Shown piece by piece: positions 7,766-15,887 of a stretch of DNA of 37,974 nucleotides (positions are counted from its first letter, which is position 1; every line of letters begins with the position of its first letter). Location of the stretch: contig NZ_BAGN01000054.1 of the NCBI RefSeq assembly GCF_000308835.1, forward strand, positions 1-37,974. The letters are read 5' to 3'. This DNA is from Nocardia vinacea NBRC 16497 (GTDB lineage Bacteria > Actinomycetota > Actinomycetes > Mycobacteriales > Mycobacteriaceae). Made by a program: the position numbers and the translations under genes. A model generated the notes under the pieces. The model searched no databases, was not told the DNA's origin, and saw nothing but the letters and a program-made list of their open reading frames with translations.

Positions 7766-8992
7766 ATGACAAGATTGCACGACGTGAGGTCCCGCCGTTC
7801 ATTCGATCCTGCCGCCATGCCCACCGTCACCATGATCGGTGGTGGCCAGCTCGCGCGCATGACGCACCAGGCCGCCATCGCGCTCGGTCAGCGGCTGCGG
7901 GTGCTGGCCGAGAATCCCGATGACCCGGCCGCACAGGTGAGCCCCGAGGTCGTACTGGGCAGCCACACCGATCTGACCGCGCTGCGTAAGGCCGCCGTCG
8001 GTTCGCACGCGCTCACCTTCGATCACGAGCATGTGCCGACCGAACATCTGGAGGCGCTGGTCGCCGAGGGGGTGAATGTGCAGCCGCCGCCGCACGCGCT
8101 GGTCTTCGCGCAGGACAAGCTGGCCATGCGGACCAAGCTGTCCGAGCTCGGGTTGCCCGTGCCCGCCTTCGTGCCCGTTACTTCGGCGGCCGACGCGGTG
8201 CGATTCGGTGACGAGCACGACTGGCGGATCGTGCTGAAGGCGGTGCGCGGCGGCTACGACGGGCGCGGTGTCTGGATGCCGGAATCAGCGGGCGAGGCCG
8301 AGACGATCGTTTCCGATCAGCTCGCGCATGGCGTGCAGTTGCTCGCCGAGGCCAAGGTGGATCTCAAACGCGAACTTTCGGCGATGGTGGCGCGTTCACC
8401 ATTCGGTCAGGCCGCGACCTGGCCGGTGGTGGAGACGGTGCAGCGCAATGGCCAGTGCGCCGTGGTGATCGCGCCCGCGCCGGACCTGAGTGACGAATTG
8501 GCCGCGCAGGCCGAGACGCTCGCGCTGAACCTGGCCAAGGAACTCGGTGTGGTCGGGGCGATGGCCGTCGAACTCTTCGAAACCAACGACGGCGCCCTGC
8601 TGATCAACGAACTGGCCATGCGCCCGCACAACTCCGGTCACTGGGGCATGGACGGCGCGTGCACCGGCCAATTCGAACAGCATCTGCGCGCGGTGCTCGA
8701 CTATCCGCTCGGCGACACCAGTCCGTTGGCGCCGGTCACGGTGATGGCGAATATTCTCGGCGCGGCCGAGGCGCCGACCATGTCGATGGACGAGCGGCTG
8801 CACCACCTCTTCGCCAGATTGCCGCAGGCGAAGGTGCATCTGTACGGCAAGGGCGAACGCCCGGATCGCAAGATCGGGCATATCAACGTGCTCGGCGACG
8901 ATGTCGCCGTGGTGCGCGAGCAGGCCGAGCGCGCGGCGCACTGGATGTCGCACGCGATTTGGACCGACGGATGGGATCCCCACGGTGAGTAA
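7766..8992 (+). CDS. purK: N5-carboxyaminoimidazole ribonucleotide synthase
   Basis: An ATP-grasp enzyme converting AIR, ATP and bicarbonate to N5-CAIR in purine synthesis. The N-terminal motif [22 protein letters not shown] is diagnostic for PurK; further landmarks are [35 protein letters not shown], and [17 protein letters not shown] in the ATP-grasp core. About 408 residues from the ATG at 7766. The start is uncertain: an in-frame ATG at 7817 begins directly at the conserved Rossmann-like strand and would leave a roomier 90-bp divergent promoter region, while 7766 leaves only 39 bp to the GtrA start. The stop overlaps the purE start by 8 bases, so PurK and PurE are translated together and form a metabolic couple. 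Confidence 0.93.
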   Translation: MTRLHDVRSRRSFDPAAMPTVTMIGGGQLARMTHQAAIALGQRLRVLAENPDDPAAQVSPEVVLGSHTDLTALRKAAVGSHALTFDHEHVPTEHLEALVAEGVNVQPPPHALVFAQDKLAMRTKLSELGLPVPAFVPVTSAADAVRFGDEHDWRIVLKAVRGGYDGRGVWMPESAGEAETIVSDQLAHGVQLLAEAKVDLKRELSAMVARSPFGQAATWPVVETVQRNGQCAVVIAPAPDLSDELAAQAETLALNLAKELGVVGAMAVELFETNDGALLINELAMRPHNSGHWGMDGACTGQFEQHLRAVLDYPLGDTSPLAPVTVMANILGAAEAPTMSMDERLHHLFARLPQAKVHLYGKGERPDRKIGHINVLGDDVAVVREQAERAAHWMSHAIWTDGWDPHGE

Positions 8993-9491
8993 TGCGCAAG
9001 TTGGCCTGATCATGGGCAGCGACTCCGACTGGCCGACCATGGAGGCCGCCGCAATCGCCTTGGCGGAGTTCGATATTCGCTTCGAGGTCGGCGTCGTCTC
9101 GGCGCACCGCACACCCCAGCGCATGCTCGACTACGCCCGTGAGGCGGCGGGCCGCGGCCTGAAGGTCATCATCGCGGGCGCGGGCGGCGCCGCCCACCTG
9201 CCCGGCATGGTCGCCTCCGCCACCCCGCTCCCGGTCATCGGCGTCCCCGTCCCGCTCAAATACCTCGACGGCATGGACTCCCTGCTGTCCATCGTCCAGA
9301 TGCCTGCGGGCGTGCCGGTGGCCACCGTCTCCATCGGCGGCGCGCGCAATGCCGGCCTGCTCGCCGCCCGCATCCTCGCCACCGCCGACTCCGCCCTGCG
9401 CACCCGGATGGAGCGGTTCCAGGCCGGCCTGGAAGCCATGGTCCTGGAGAAGGATGATGCGCTCCGCAGCAAACTCCTCGGCCACAGCTGA
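8985..9491 (+). CDS. purE: N5-carboxyaminoimidazole ribonucleotide mutase
   Basis: A 168-residue class I PurE, the usual length. The substrate-phosphate loop [11 protein letters not shown] follows ten residues after the start, then [15 protein letters not shown] with the catalytic His, and [14 protein letters not shown] and [18 protein letters not shown]. It converts N5-CAIR made by PurK into CAIR. The GTG at 8985, eight bases inside purK, gives the standard N-terminus; the reading frame stays open further upstream inside purK, but nothing conserved is there. Order purK-purE followed by an acyl-CoA dehydrogenase is the mycobacterial arrangement, here interrupted by a TetR gene. Confidence 0.95.
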   Translation: MSNAQVGLIMGSDSDWPTMEAAAIALAEFDIRFEVGVVSAHRTPQRMLDYAREAAGRGLKVIIAGAGGAAHLPGMVASATPLPVIGVPVPLKYLDGMDSLLSIVQMPAGVPVATVSIGGARNAGLLAARILATADSALRTRMERFQAGLEAMVLEKDDALRSKLLGHS

Positions 9492-9553
9492 GTCCTCGCG
9501 TCGATTTTCGGCCATGCGGATCACGCATCGGCCGGGGTCAGTACGGTGATGCG

Positions 9554-10234
9554 GTGGCGATTGAGGAAACCGTTCGGGGGCGTAATGGGGATGATGCGGC
9601 CAGGTTTCGGCTGACCGTCGTGGATCAGGCACTGCGGTTGTTCGCCGAGCAGGGGTATGAGGCGACGACCGTCGATGAGATCGCGGAGGCGGCGGGGATT
9701 TCGCGGCGGACGTTCTTTCGGCAGTTCCGGTCGAAGGAGGATGTGATCTTCGCCGATCACGAGTCGCAGTTGGCGCGGGCGGCGGAGTTCTTGGCGGCGG
9801 CGCAGGGGGATCCGTGGGAGGCGGTCTGTGCCGCGGTGGTGCAGGTGTTCGAGCGGTTCACCCAGTGGCGTGAGATCGCCGAGCGGCGATATCGGGTGGT
9901 GCGCGAGGTGCCCGCACTGCGCGAGCGCGAGATCGTGACCGTGTTCCGGTACGAGCGGTTGTTCACCGACTATCTGCGTGAGCGGCTGCCGGAGGTGCCG
10001 GATCTGGCGCGGGTGCAGTTCACGGCCGCGGTGACGGCCACACACAACTACCTGCTGCGCCGGATGGTGCGCGGCGAATCGGATGCCGGTGCGGCGGATC
10101 TGCGCGAGGAGTTGGCGGCGATTCCGCGTGGGCGCGGATCGGGGACGGCGGAAATGGTGGTCGCGGTGTTCCCGAGGGATATGCCGCCGAGGCAGGTCGC
10201 GGATCTGGTGACGCGGCAGCTCGGTAGTCTGTGA
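9554..10234 (+). CDS. TetR-family transcriptional regulator
   Basis: A 226-residue regulator with an N-terminal helix-turn-helix at about residues 22-65 (AEQGYEATTVDEIAEAAGIS, then RRTFFRQFRSKEDVIF) and an all-helical ligand-binding C-terminal region containing REIAERRYRVVREVPALRER. It starts at a GTG and lies 62 bp after purE and 160 bp before the fadE25-like gene, all on the + strand. The fadE25 promoter region carries two copies of a 13-bp palindrome, so the likely role is local repression of the dehydrogenase, with an acyl-CoA or similar ligand as inducer (inference). This gene is absent between purE and fadE25 in M. tuberculosis. Confidence 0.88.
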   Translation: MAIEETVRGRNGDDAARFRLTVVDQALRLFAEQGYEATTVDEIAEAAGISRRTFFRQFRSKEDVIFADHESQLARAAEFLAAAQGDPWEAVCAAVVQVFERFTQWREIAERRYRVVREVPALREREIVTVFRYERLFTDYLRERLPEVPDLARVQFTAAVTATHNYLLRRMVRGESDAGAADLREELAAIPRGRGSGTAEMVVAVFPRDMPPRQVADLVTRQLGSL

Positions 10235-10242
10235 CTGGAGTC

Positions 10243-10337
10243 ATACTATGCAGTATCTGACACTCAGTGCCACGATGTAACCGCACTTGACGTAGCTCTC
10301 TGGGCGTATACTCGATCGAAGAATGGCACTGAGTGCC
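10243..10337 (+). promoter_or_regulatory. fadE25 promoter region with three palindromes
   Basis: Site 1 GACACTCAGTGCC (10259-10271) and site 2 GGCACTGAGTGCC (10325-10337) are related 13-bp palindromes, site 2 being perfect around its central base; their centres are 66 bp apart. Between them lies TATACT (10307-10312), an excellent -10, with TTGACG (10287-10292) upstream at a short 14-base spacing. Site 2 would overlap the start of the transcript. A third repeat, ATACT-ATGC-AGTAT, lies at 10243-10256. The pattern fits operators for the adjacent TetR protein. Confidence 0.6.
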
Positions 10338-10394
10338 GACCGTTGGAACTCTGATCCAGCAAAATCACGACCGACAAACCCAGGAGTGTGTCCC

Positions 10395-11555
10395 ATGGCG
10401 GGAAACCCCGATTTCAACCTTTTCCAGCTCGAGGACTTCCACGACGAACTGCGTGCGGCCATCCGCGGACTGGCGGAGAAGGAAATCGCTCCGTACGCCA
10501 AGGACGTCGACGGCAACGCCCGCTTCCCGGAGGAGGCGCTCACCGCGCTGAACGCCGCGGGCTTCAACGCGGTGCACGTGCCCGAGGCCTACGGCGGCCA
10601 GGGCGCGGACTCGGTCGCCACCTGCATCGTGATCGAAGAGGTCGCCCGCGTCTGCGGTTCGTCCTCGCTGATCCCCGCGGTCAACAAGCTCGGCACCATG
10701 GGCCTGATCCTCAACGGTTCCGAGGAGCTCAAGCAGAAGGTGCTGCCGGATATCGTCAACGGCGAGATGGCCTCCTACGCGCTGTCCGAGCGTGAGGCCG
10801 GCTCCGATGCCGCCGGCATGCGCACCCGTGCCAAGCAGGACGGCGACGACTGGATCATCAACGGCTCCAAGTGCTGGATCACCAACGGCGGCAAGTCTTC
10901 CTGGTACACCGTCATGGCGGTGACCGATGCGGAGAAGGGCGCCAACGGCATCTCCGCATTCCTGGTGCACAAGGATGACGAGGGCTTCGTGGTCGGCCCG
11001 CTCGAGCACAAGCTCGGCATCAAGGGATCGCCAACCGCCGAACTGTATTTCGAGAACTGCCGGGTGCCGGGTGACCGCATCGTCGGCGCGCCGGGTACCG
11101 GCTTCAAGACCGCGCTGCAGACCCTCGATCACACCCGCCCGACCATCGGCGCGCAGGCCGTCGGCATCGCGCAGGGCGCACTGGACGCCGCGATCGCTTA
11201 CACCAAGGACCGCAAGCAGTTCGGCACCGCGATCGCCGACTTCCAGAACACCCAGTTCATGCTCGCCGATATGGCGATGAAGATCGAGGCCGCCCGCCTC
11301 ATGGTCTACACCTCCGCGGCCCGCGCCGAGCGCGGCGAGAAGAACCTCGGCTTCATCTCCGCTGCCGCCAAGTGCTTCGCCTCCGATGTGGCCATGGAGG
11401 TCACCACCAACGCCGTGCAGCTCTTCGGCGGCGCGGGCTACACCACCGACTTCCCGGTGGAGCGAATGATGCGCGACGCCAAGATCACTCAGATCTATGA
11501 GGGCACCAACCAGATTCAGCGTGTCGTCATGTCGCGCGCGCTGTTGCGGGGCTGA
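10395..11555 (+). CDS. fadE25: Acyl-CoA dehydrogenase, FadE25-like
   Basis: A 386-residue flavoprotein of the acyl-CoA dehydrogenase family, close in length to FadE25. Visible are the N-terminal helical domain (FHDELRAAIRGLAEKEIAPY), the FAD and substrate loop YALSEREAGSDAAGMRTRAK, the ITNGGKSSWY segment, DRKQFGTAIADFQNTQFMLA and the C-terminal catalytic Glu in IYEGTNQIQRVVMSR (Glu369). It oxidises acyl-CoA to the trans-2-enoyl-CoA using FAD and an electron-transfer flavoprotein. The ATG at 10395 has AGGAG eight bases upstream. Conserved synteny with purK-purE-fadE25 supports the name; the preferred chain length or branched substrate is unknown. The gene has its own promoter region with palindromes and a strong terminator, so it is probably monocistronic and independently controlled. 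Confidence 0.92.
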   Translation: MAGNPDFNLFQLEDFHDELRAAIRGLAEKEIAPYAKDVDGNARFPEEALTALNAAGFNAVHVPEAYGGQGADSVATCIVIEEVARVCGSSSLIPAVNKLGTMGLILNGSEELKQKVLPDIVNGEMASYALSEREAGSDAAGMRTRAKQDGDDWIINGSKCWITNGGKSSWYTVMAVTDAEKGANGISAFLVHKDDEGFVVGPLEHKLGIKGSPTAELYFENCRVPGDRIVGAPGTGFKTALQTLDHTRPTIGAQAVGIAQGALDAAIAYTKDRKQFGTAIADFQNTQFMLADMAMKIEAARLMVYTSAARAERGEKNLGFISAAAKCFASDVAMEVTTNAVQLFGGAGYTTDFPVERMMRDAKITQIYEGTNQIQRVVMSRALLRG

Positions 11556-11567
11556 TAGCGCAATACC

Positions 11568-11619
11568 GACCGGGTGTTCACGCCGCTGCGCCGAGCGGTG
11601 TGAACACCCGGTCTTTTTT
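11568..11619 (+). terminator. Rho-independent terminator after fadE25
   Basis: GACCGGGTGTTCAC (11568-11581) pairs perfectly over 14 bp with GTGAACACCCGGTC (11600-11613), followed by six T residues (11614-11619). The inner bases GCCGCT and AGCG can extend the stem. Confidence 0.92.
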
Positions 11620-11663
11620 GATTATTCGGGGCACTGATGCTCACCGAATCCGCGCTACCTGTG

Positions 11664-11948
11664 TTAGGCGACCAGATCGGCGTATTCGCGGTGCTCCGTG
11701 ATGTACTGCTCGACGTACCAGCAGGTCGGGATGATGGCGAAGCCCTGAGCGCGCGAATCTTGCAGCGCGTATTCGACCACCTGTGCAGCCACGCCACGGC
11801 CGCGGAACTCCGGAAAGGTCATGGTGTGGTGGAAGTCCCTAACTTTCGGGTCTTCGCGTTCGGCGTAGTCGGCGTACCCGGCAAGGGTGTCGTCGAGATA
11901 GATCTCGAATCGGGTATCGGCGACATTGTGCTCGAGCCTGGTGGTCAT
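11664..11948 (-). CDS. Small GNAT-family N-acetyltransferase (Acetyltransf_CG type)
   Basis: A compact 94-residue protein of the short GNAT group typified by YjdJ-like proteins. The acetyl-CoA-binding motif is FRGRGVAAQVVEYALQD, preceded by FHHTMTFPE, the usual strand before the P-loop-like turn. The C-terminal half contains IIPTCWYVEQYITEHREYADL, typical of the family, where the Cys and Tyr are near the active site. The substrate is unknown. It follows the FAD-linked oxidase by 38 bp on the same strand and may be co-transcribed with it. The ATG at 11948 is chosen because the motif spacing then fits the family; GAGGAG lies 12 bases upstream, a rather long distance. The open frame extends upstream into the oxidase gene without a conserved sequence. 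Confidence 0.85.
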   Translation of the reverse strand: MTTRLEHNVADTRFEIYLDDTLAGYADYAEREDPKVRDFHHTMTFPEFRGRGVAAQVVEYALQDSRAQGFAIIPTCWYVEQYITEHREYADLVA

Positions 11949-11986
11949 GATCGGGTGAAACTCCTCAGCGGCCGGGAATGTTCCGT

Positions 11987-13354
11987 CTACAGAATCGCGC
12001 CTGGGTTGAGAATGCCATGCGGGTCGAGCGCATCCTTGATCCGGCGAGTGAGTGTCATCACATCTGGGCCGAGTTGATCGGGCAGCCATGCCTTCTTCAA
12101 CCGGCCGACGCCGTGTTCGCCGGTAATGGTGCCGCCGAGCTCGATGGCCAGATCCATGATCTCGCCGAAGGCGCGGTGCGCGCGTTCGGTCAGCTCCGCA
12201 TCGGTCGGATCATGCACGATGAGCGGGTGGGTATTGCCGTCCCCGGCGTGCGCGATCACCGAAACCAGCACGTCATTGCGGGCGCCGATGGCGGCGATAC
12301 CGTTGACCAGATCGGCGAGCCGCGGCAGCGGAACACCGACGTCCTCGAGCAGCAGCGGCCCGATCTTCTCCACCGCCGGAATGGCGAAACGTCGTGCGGC
12401 GGTGAAGGCTTCGCCTTCCTCCGGATCCTCGGTGTGAAAAACCTCGGTGGCACCGGCCTTTTCGCAGATGCCGACCATGATTTCAGCTTCGTGCCTGGCG
12501 AATTCGCCCGGTGCGTCGGAGCGGGCGACCAGCAGTGCGGCGGCCTCGCGATCCAGACCCATCCGCATCTCGTCCTCCACCGCATTGATCGCGACGGCAT
12601 CCATGAACTCGAGCATGGCGGGCCGCAGGGTGCCGGTGATGCCGAGGATGGCCTCGGTGGCGGCGGTCAGCGTCGCGAAGGTCGCGACCACGGTGGACTG
12701 CGGCGGTTGGGCGGGCAGCAGCCGCAGGGTGAGTTCGGTGATCACCCCGAGCGTGCCCTCGCTGCCGACGAACATCTTGGTCAGCGACAGGCCCGCCGAA
12801 TCCTTCAGCCGTGGCCCGCCGAGCCGCACCACCGTGCCATCGGCGAGCACCACCTCCATGCCGAGCACGTAATCGGTGGTTACGCCGTATTTCACACAGC
12901 ACAGGCCGCCCGCATTGGTGGCCGCATTGCCGCCGATCGAGCAAATTTCGAAGGAGGACGGGTCCGGCGGATACCACAGGCCCTGCTCGGCGACCGCACG
13001 TTTGACCTCCGCATTGAGCAGGCCGGGCTGGACCACCGCGGTGCGGGTTACCGGGTCGACGGTGATCGCGCGCATGCGTTCGGTGCTGAGCACGATGCCG
13101 CCATCGACGGCCGTCGCACCGCCGGACAGTCCGGATCCGGCCCCGCGCGGCACCACTGCGACCTGGTGTTCGTGCGCCCACCGCAACGTTGCCGCGACAT
13201 CATCGGTACCGGTCGCGCGGACCACGGCCAGCGGTGTGCCTGCGCTCGGATCGCGTGCCCAGTCCTGCCGATAGCCCGCCAGCAGGTCGGGATCGGTGAG
13301 TACCGTGCCGTCGGGCAGGCTGGAGATCAGGTCATGCAGGTCCACACGACTCAC
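11987..13354 (-). CDS. FAD-linked oxidase, GlcD / D-lactate dehydrogenase-like
   Basis: A 455-residue flavoprotein of the FAD_binding_4 plus FAD-oxidase C-terminal type. The FAD pyrophosphate-binding loop VVPRGAGSGLSGGATA lies near residue 70, ICSIGGNAATNAGGLCCVKYG follows, and the C-terminal landmark is GTITGEHGVGRLKKAW. Family members oxidise 2-hydroxyacids such as glycolate or D-lactate and pass electrons to quinone or another acceptor. The GTG start has no clear Shine-Dalgarno sequence. No iron-sulfur partner subunit (GlcE/GlcF) is next to it, so it probably works as a single subunit. The exact substrate cannot be assigned. Confidence 0.88.
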   Translation of the reverse strand: MSRVDLHDLISSLPDGTVLTDPDLLAGYRQDWARDPSAGTPLAVVRATGTDDVAATLRWAHEHQVAVVPRGAGSGLSGGATAVDGGIVLSTERMRAITVDPVTRTAVVQPGLLNAEVKRAVAEQGLWYPPDPSSFEICSIGGNAATNAGGLCCVKYGVTTDYVLGMEVVLADGTVVRLGGPRLKDSAGLSLTKMFVGSEGTLGVITELTLRLLPAQPPQSTVVATFATLTAATEAILGITGTLRPAMLEFMDAVAINAVEDEMRMGLDREAAALLVARSDAPGEFARHEAEIMVGICEKAGATEVFHTEDPEEGEAFTAARRFAIPAVEKIGPLLLEDVGVPLPRLADLVNGIAAIGARNDVLVSVIAHAGDGNTHPLIVHDPTDAELTERAHRAFGEIMDLAIELGGTITGEHGVGRLKKAWLPDQLGPDVMTLTRRIKDALDPHGILNPGAIL

Positions 13355-13503
13355 GCTATACGGCGGGTACGGGCCAGGGTGAGTGCCCGACTGTAACAGC
13401 CGCGTGTCCGGTTCTCCCTGGAGGTTGCTACAACGCGGAGCCCGGTGGGATGTGGGCCGTTCCAGTGGTGCCGAGTCCGTAGGCCGATAAGAATTCCGGG
13501 CAA

Positions 13504-13522
13504 GGCGCCCGTTCGGGGCGCC
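13504..13522. promoter_or_regulatory. Hairpin upstream of the 102-residue gene
   Basis: GGCGCCC (13504-13510) and GGGCGCC (13516-13522) form a 7-bp stem with a 5-base loop, 41 bp before the start of the next gene and in the 209-bp divergent region after the oxidase gene. There is no U-tract, so it could be a leader structure or simply a GC-rich palindrome. Nothing else recognisable is in this gap. Confidence 0.3.
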
Positions 13523-13563
13523 GTCCGATTCCAGTAGGTGCGCAGGCGCGCCGAGGAGGTCTC

Positions 13564-13872
13564 ATGCAGGTCGAGTCGCCGGATTACCGTGATTTGGTCG
13601 CTGCGGTGTTCTCCTACGAAGTTGTCGACGGGGGGATCGATCCGGATTCATTGCGCCGCATCCACGCGGGCGATATCGCCGAATGGATCAAGGCACTGGA
13701 TCGCTCGGGCATGTTCGGCAAGACCGTGATCGCCACCCTGTCCGACCAGTGGCAGCGTAAACCCCGCCTCCTGCTCGACGCCCTCCTGGAAGACGTCGAC
13801 GACGTCACCCGCCGCCGCTGCCTCGTCGCCTGGTCGGCCCTGGACCGTTCGCCGCTCACCCAGATCGGCTGA
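13564..13872 (+). CDS. Hypothetical protein, 102 residues
   Basis: A soluble, probably all-helical protein with no signal peptide or membrane segment. It starts at an ATG with GAGGAGG four bases upstream, among the best ribosome sites in the window, and shows strong third-position GC. The N-terminus reads MQVESPDYRDLVAAVFSYEV and the centre has AEWIKALDRSGMFGKTVIAT. The C-terminal part pairs an acidic stretch (LLDALLEDVDDVT) with a basic one (RRRCLVAW). I do not recognise the family. It stands alone on the + strand, 74 bp ahead of the second GtrA gene, and could be co-transcribed with it. Confidence 0.7.
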   Translation: MQVESPDYRDLVAAVFSYEVVDGGIDPDSLRRIHAGDIAEWIKALDRSGMFGKTVIATLSDQWQRKPRLLLDALLEDVDDVTRRRCLVAWSALDRSPLTQIG

Positions 13873-13946
13873 TCGGGTCGGGTGCCACCCGATCTTGTTT
13901 CCTGGACGATCATCTGGTGGACACCTGCCGCTGGCATGCTGGCGGC

Positions 13947-14504
13947 GTGACGAGCACCGAGTCCCTGGTGGCGGGCTTCTCTCGCTGGTGCGAGGCCGTC
14001 GTCGCGCGGCTGCCCTCGGGGCTGAATCGCCTTGTCGCCCCGACGTTTCTCGGCTTCGCGCTGATCAACGGGTTCACCTTCGGTGTCGATTTGGCGCTGC
14101 TCACGGTGCTGCACGGTTGGCTGGGACTGCCCGTATGGCTATCGGTGACGGTGGCCTATATCTGCGCGTTCGGGCTCAGCTTCGTGCTCAATCGCACGTT
14201 CAACTTCCACTCGCACGCACCGGTCGGCAGGCAAGCGGTGGTGTACGTGGTGGTTGTCGTGATCAACTACCTCGCCTTCATCCTCGGCGTCGGCAGCGGA
14301 CTGGCCGCGCTGGGATTGGAATACCATCTGTCGCGGCTGTTGGCGGGGGCATGCGAGGCGGTCTACATGTACAGCGCGATGCGCTGGGTGGTGTTCCGCG
14401 GCCTATCGCAAGATCTCGATCTCGCTGCCCTCGACCACGACGACATCGTCGTCGGTGAGCGCCCAGTGCGCGATGCCCTCGGTCCGGTAGCGGGCGGCGA
14501 GTAG
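13947..14504 (+). CDS. Second GtrA-family membrane protein, with an antisense-overlapping tail
   Basis: A 185-residue protein with four membrane helices and GtrA features: FLGFALINGFTFGVDLALL, then SFVLNRTFNFHSH, and the closing MYSAMRWVVFRG. It is presumably a helper for membrane translocation of polyprenyl-linked sugars. The GTG at 13947 gives a sensible start; an in-frame GTG at 13917 would add 10 residues. Typical GtrA proteins end soon after RWVVF, but here the frame continues for about 34 hydrophilic residues (SQDLDLAALDHDDIVVGE and on) that lie exactly over the reverse-strand 3' end of the peptidase gene. The tail is therefore probably a read-through extension constrained by the other strand. 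Confidence 0.85.
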   Translation: MTSTESLVAGFSRWCEAVVARLPSGLNRLVAPTFLGFALINGFTFGVDLALLTVLHGWLGLPVWLSVTVAYICAFGLSFVLNRTFNFHSHAPVGRQAVVYVVVVVINYLAFILGVGSGLAALGLEYHLSRLLAGACEAVYMYSAMRWVVFRGLSQDLDLAALDHDDIVVGERPVRDALGPVAGGE

Positions 14505-15041
14505 CGCGGACTCACCGTCCGGATCGGTAGCCGAATCCAGATGCGGCACGATGCGATGATCGACCAAACCCAGTCCGTCCCAAAGCGGTTCGATACCGCA
14601 CGCGGGTTCGACCTCGGCCGGGTCATCCATGGATTCCAGGCCGTGCAGATCCGGGGTCAGCAGACAGGCGCCCGCGCTGTACCCGGCATACACCAGCGCA
14701 TCGGCGGCGAGCAGCTTCGGAAGTACGAAATCGGCTCCGCTGCGGGCGAATTGGGCGCGCAAAACGAAGGTATTGCCGCCGCGCACCCACACCAGTGGGT
14801 ATTTCACCAGGGTGGCTTCCAGTTCGGTTGCGCGACCGACGAATTCGCGTAGATCCAGCACGTCGGGGGAGTAGCCGAGTTTGCGCAACGGAGTCACGTC
14901 ACTGGTGACCGCGCCCGCCCAGGCAGCAGGCCAGGCGTCACATGCGTTCGGAATCACCGCGACTCGGCCCGGCTCGCCGACGAGTGCGGCGAGCCGGTCG
15001 TAGTGTGCGCCGAATCGGTAGCTGGACAGGAAAAGTCGCAC
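14403..15041 (-). CDS. Peptidase E-like protein (S51 family)
   Basis: A 212-residue protein of the peptidase E / class I glutamine-amidotransferase-like fold. The nucleophile elbow is YAGYSAGACLL with Ser122, preceded by VWVRGGNTFVLRAQFARSG and followed by GLGLVDHRIVPHLDS with the candidate catalytic His. Peptidase E cleaves dipeptides with N-terminal Asp; relatives also include cyanophycinase, which this protein is too short to be. It starts at a GTG only 6 bases after the stop of the isomerase-like gene and is the last gene of a three-gene operon. Its last 102 bases overlap the second GtrA gene in antisense. Substrate remains inferred. Confidence 0.85.
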   Translation of the reverse strand: MRLFLSSYRFGAHYDRLAALVGEPGRVAVIPNACDAWPAAWAGAVTSDVTPLRKLGYSPDVLDLREFVGRATELEATLVKYPLVWVRGGNTFVLRAQFARSGADFVLPKLLAADALVYAGYSAGACLLTPDLHGLESMDDPAEVEPACGIEPLWDGLGLVDHRIVPHLDSATDPDGESALLAARYRTEGIAHWALTDDDVVVVEGSEIEILR

Positions 15042-15047
15042 CGCGGC

Positions 15048-15887
15048 TCAGATGGTGAAGGCCAGGCTGCGCACCAGTCGGTTGCCGAGTTCCGCATCGC
15101 CGGAAATGCGGAACTCGCCTTCGTGCGCATCCGCCGTGGTGCGTCCGCCGCGCAGCCGGGCGAACAGGCCGGAGCTCATCCGAACCACCACGGTGGCGGG
15201 CGCGTCCAGTTCGTCGACGATATTGGCGCGGCCGTCCACCGCGACGTGCAGCGTCCGCGGCAACGGGCCGGTCAGCTCGAAGGTGATGCGCGATCCGTCC
15301 GGTGCCTGCGCGCCCTTCGCCACCGACCGCCCGATGGTGGCGGTGAGTTCGCCGAAGGCCCGCTCGGCTCGCGGTCCGCCCTCGTCGACGGATACGCCGA
15401 GCCCATCGGCGATATCGAGTTCGTGCATCCAGCAGTCGAACAGCCGTACCCGCATGAACCGGCCGTAGCTGACCTTGCCGATCGGCGATACGGTCTCGGC
15501 CTGCCATTCCGCATCACCGAAGGATGCGAGCGCCGCGCGCCTGCGGTCGGTGACCTCGCGGTACAGCTCGAGCAGTCGCTCACCCGATAGCGGCCGCAGC
15601 CGGTCGACCCAGATCTCGTTGAGCACACCGGACTCGTTGCGCACATGCGGCAGCGTGGTCACATCGGTTTTGGGCCGGATCGGATCGTGCGCGGGCGGGC
15701 GTTCACCGAGCAACCAGGATTCCGTCCCCACGACGTGTGCGACCACATCGAACAGCGACCAGCCCGGCAGCGGAGACGGTGTGCGCCAACGCTCTTCGTC
15801 GAGATCGGCGACCAGTGTCGCGATCGTCTCCCATTGCTCGGACAGCAGGCCGGTCAGCTCGTTCCGGTCCTGGGTCGGGTCGGTCAT
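15048..15887 (-). CDS. Maleylpyruvate isomerase-family (mycothiol-dependent, DinB-fold) protein
   Basis: A 279-residue protein with the N-terminal DinB/MDMPI four-helix domain (PLPGWSLFDVVAHVVGTE, then the metal-ligand region RLFDCWMHELDIADGLG) and a C-terminal SCP2-like MDMPI domain (ITFELTGPLP, FRISGDAELGNRLV). Family members bind a metal through three His/Glu ligands and use mycothiol as a cofactor, as in maleylpyruvate isomerase; most have unknown substrates. The start overlaps the HIT gene stop by ATGA and the peptidase gene begins 6 bases after its stop. Mycothiol use fits an actinobacterial host. Confidence 0.87.
   Translation of the reverse strand: MTDPTQDRNELTGLLSEQWETIATLVADLDEERWRTPSPLPGWSLFDVVAHVVGTESWLLGERPPAHDPIRPKTDVTTLPHVRNESGVLNEIWVDRLRPLSGERLLELYREVTDRRRAALASFGDAEWQAETVSPIGKVSYGRFMRVRLFDCWMHELDIADGLGVSVDEGGPRAERAFGELTATIGRSVAKGAQAPDGSRITFELTGPLPRTLHVAVDGRANIVDELDAPATVVVRMSSGLFARLRGGRTTADAHEGEFRISGDAELGNRLVRSLAFTI

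Noticed and set aside
11978..13396. Long + strand open frame opposite the FAD-linked oxidase
   Set aside because: Antisense shadow without any recognisable motif; the oxidase frame has full FAD-binding signatures.
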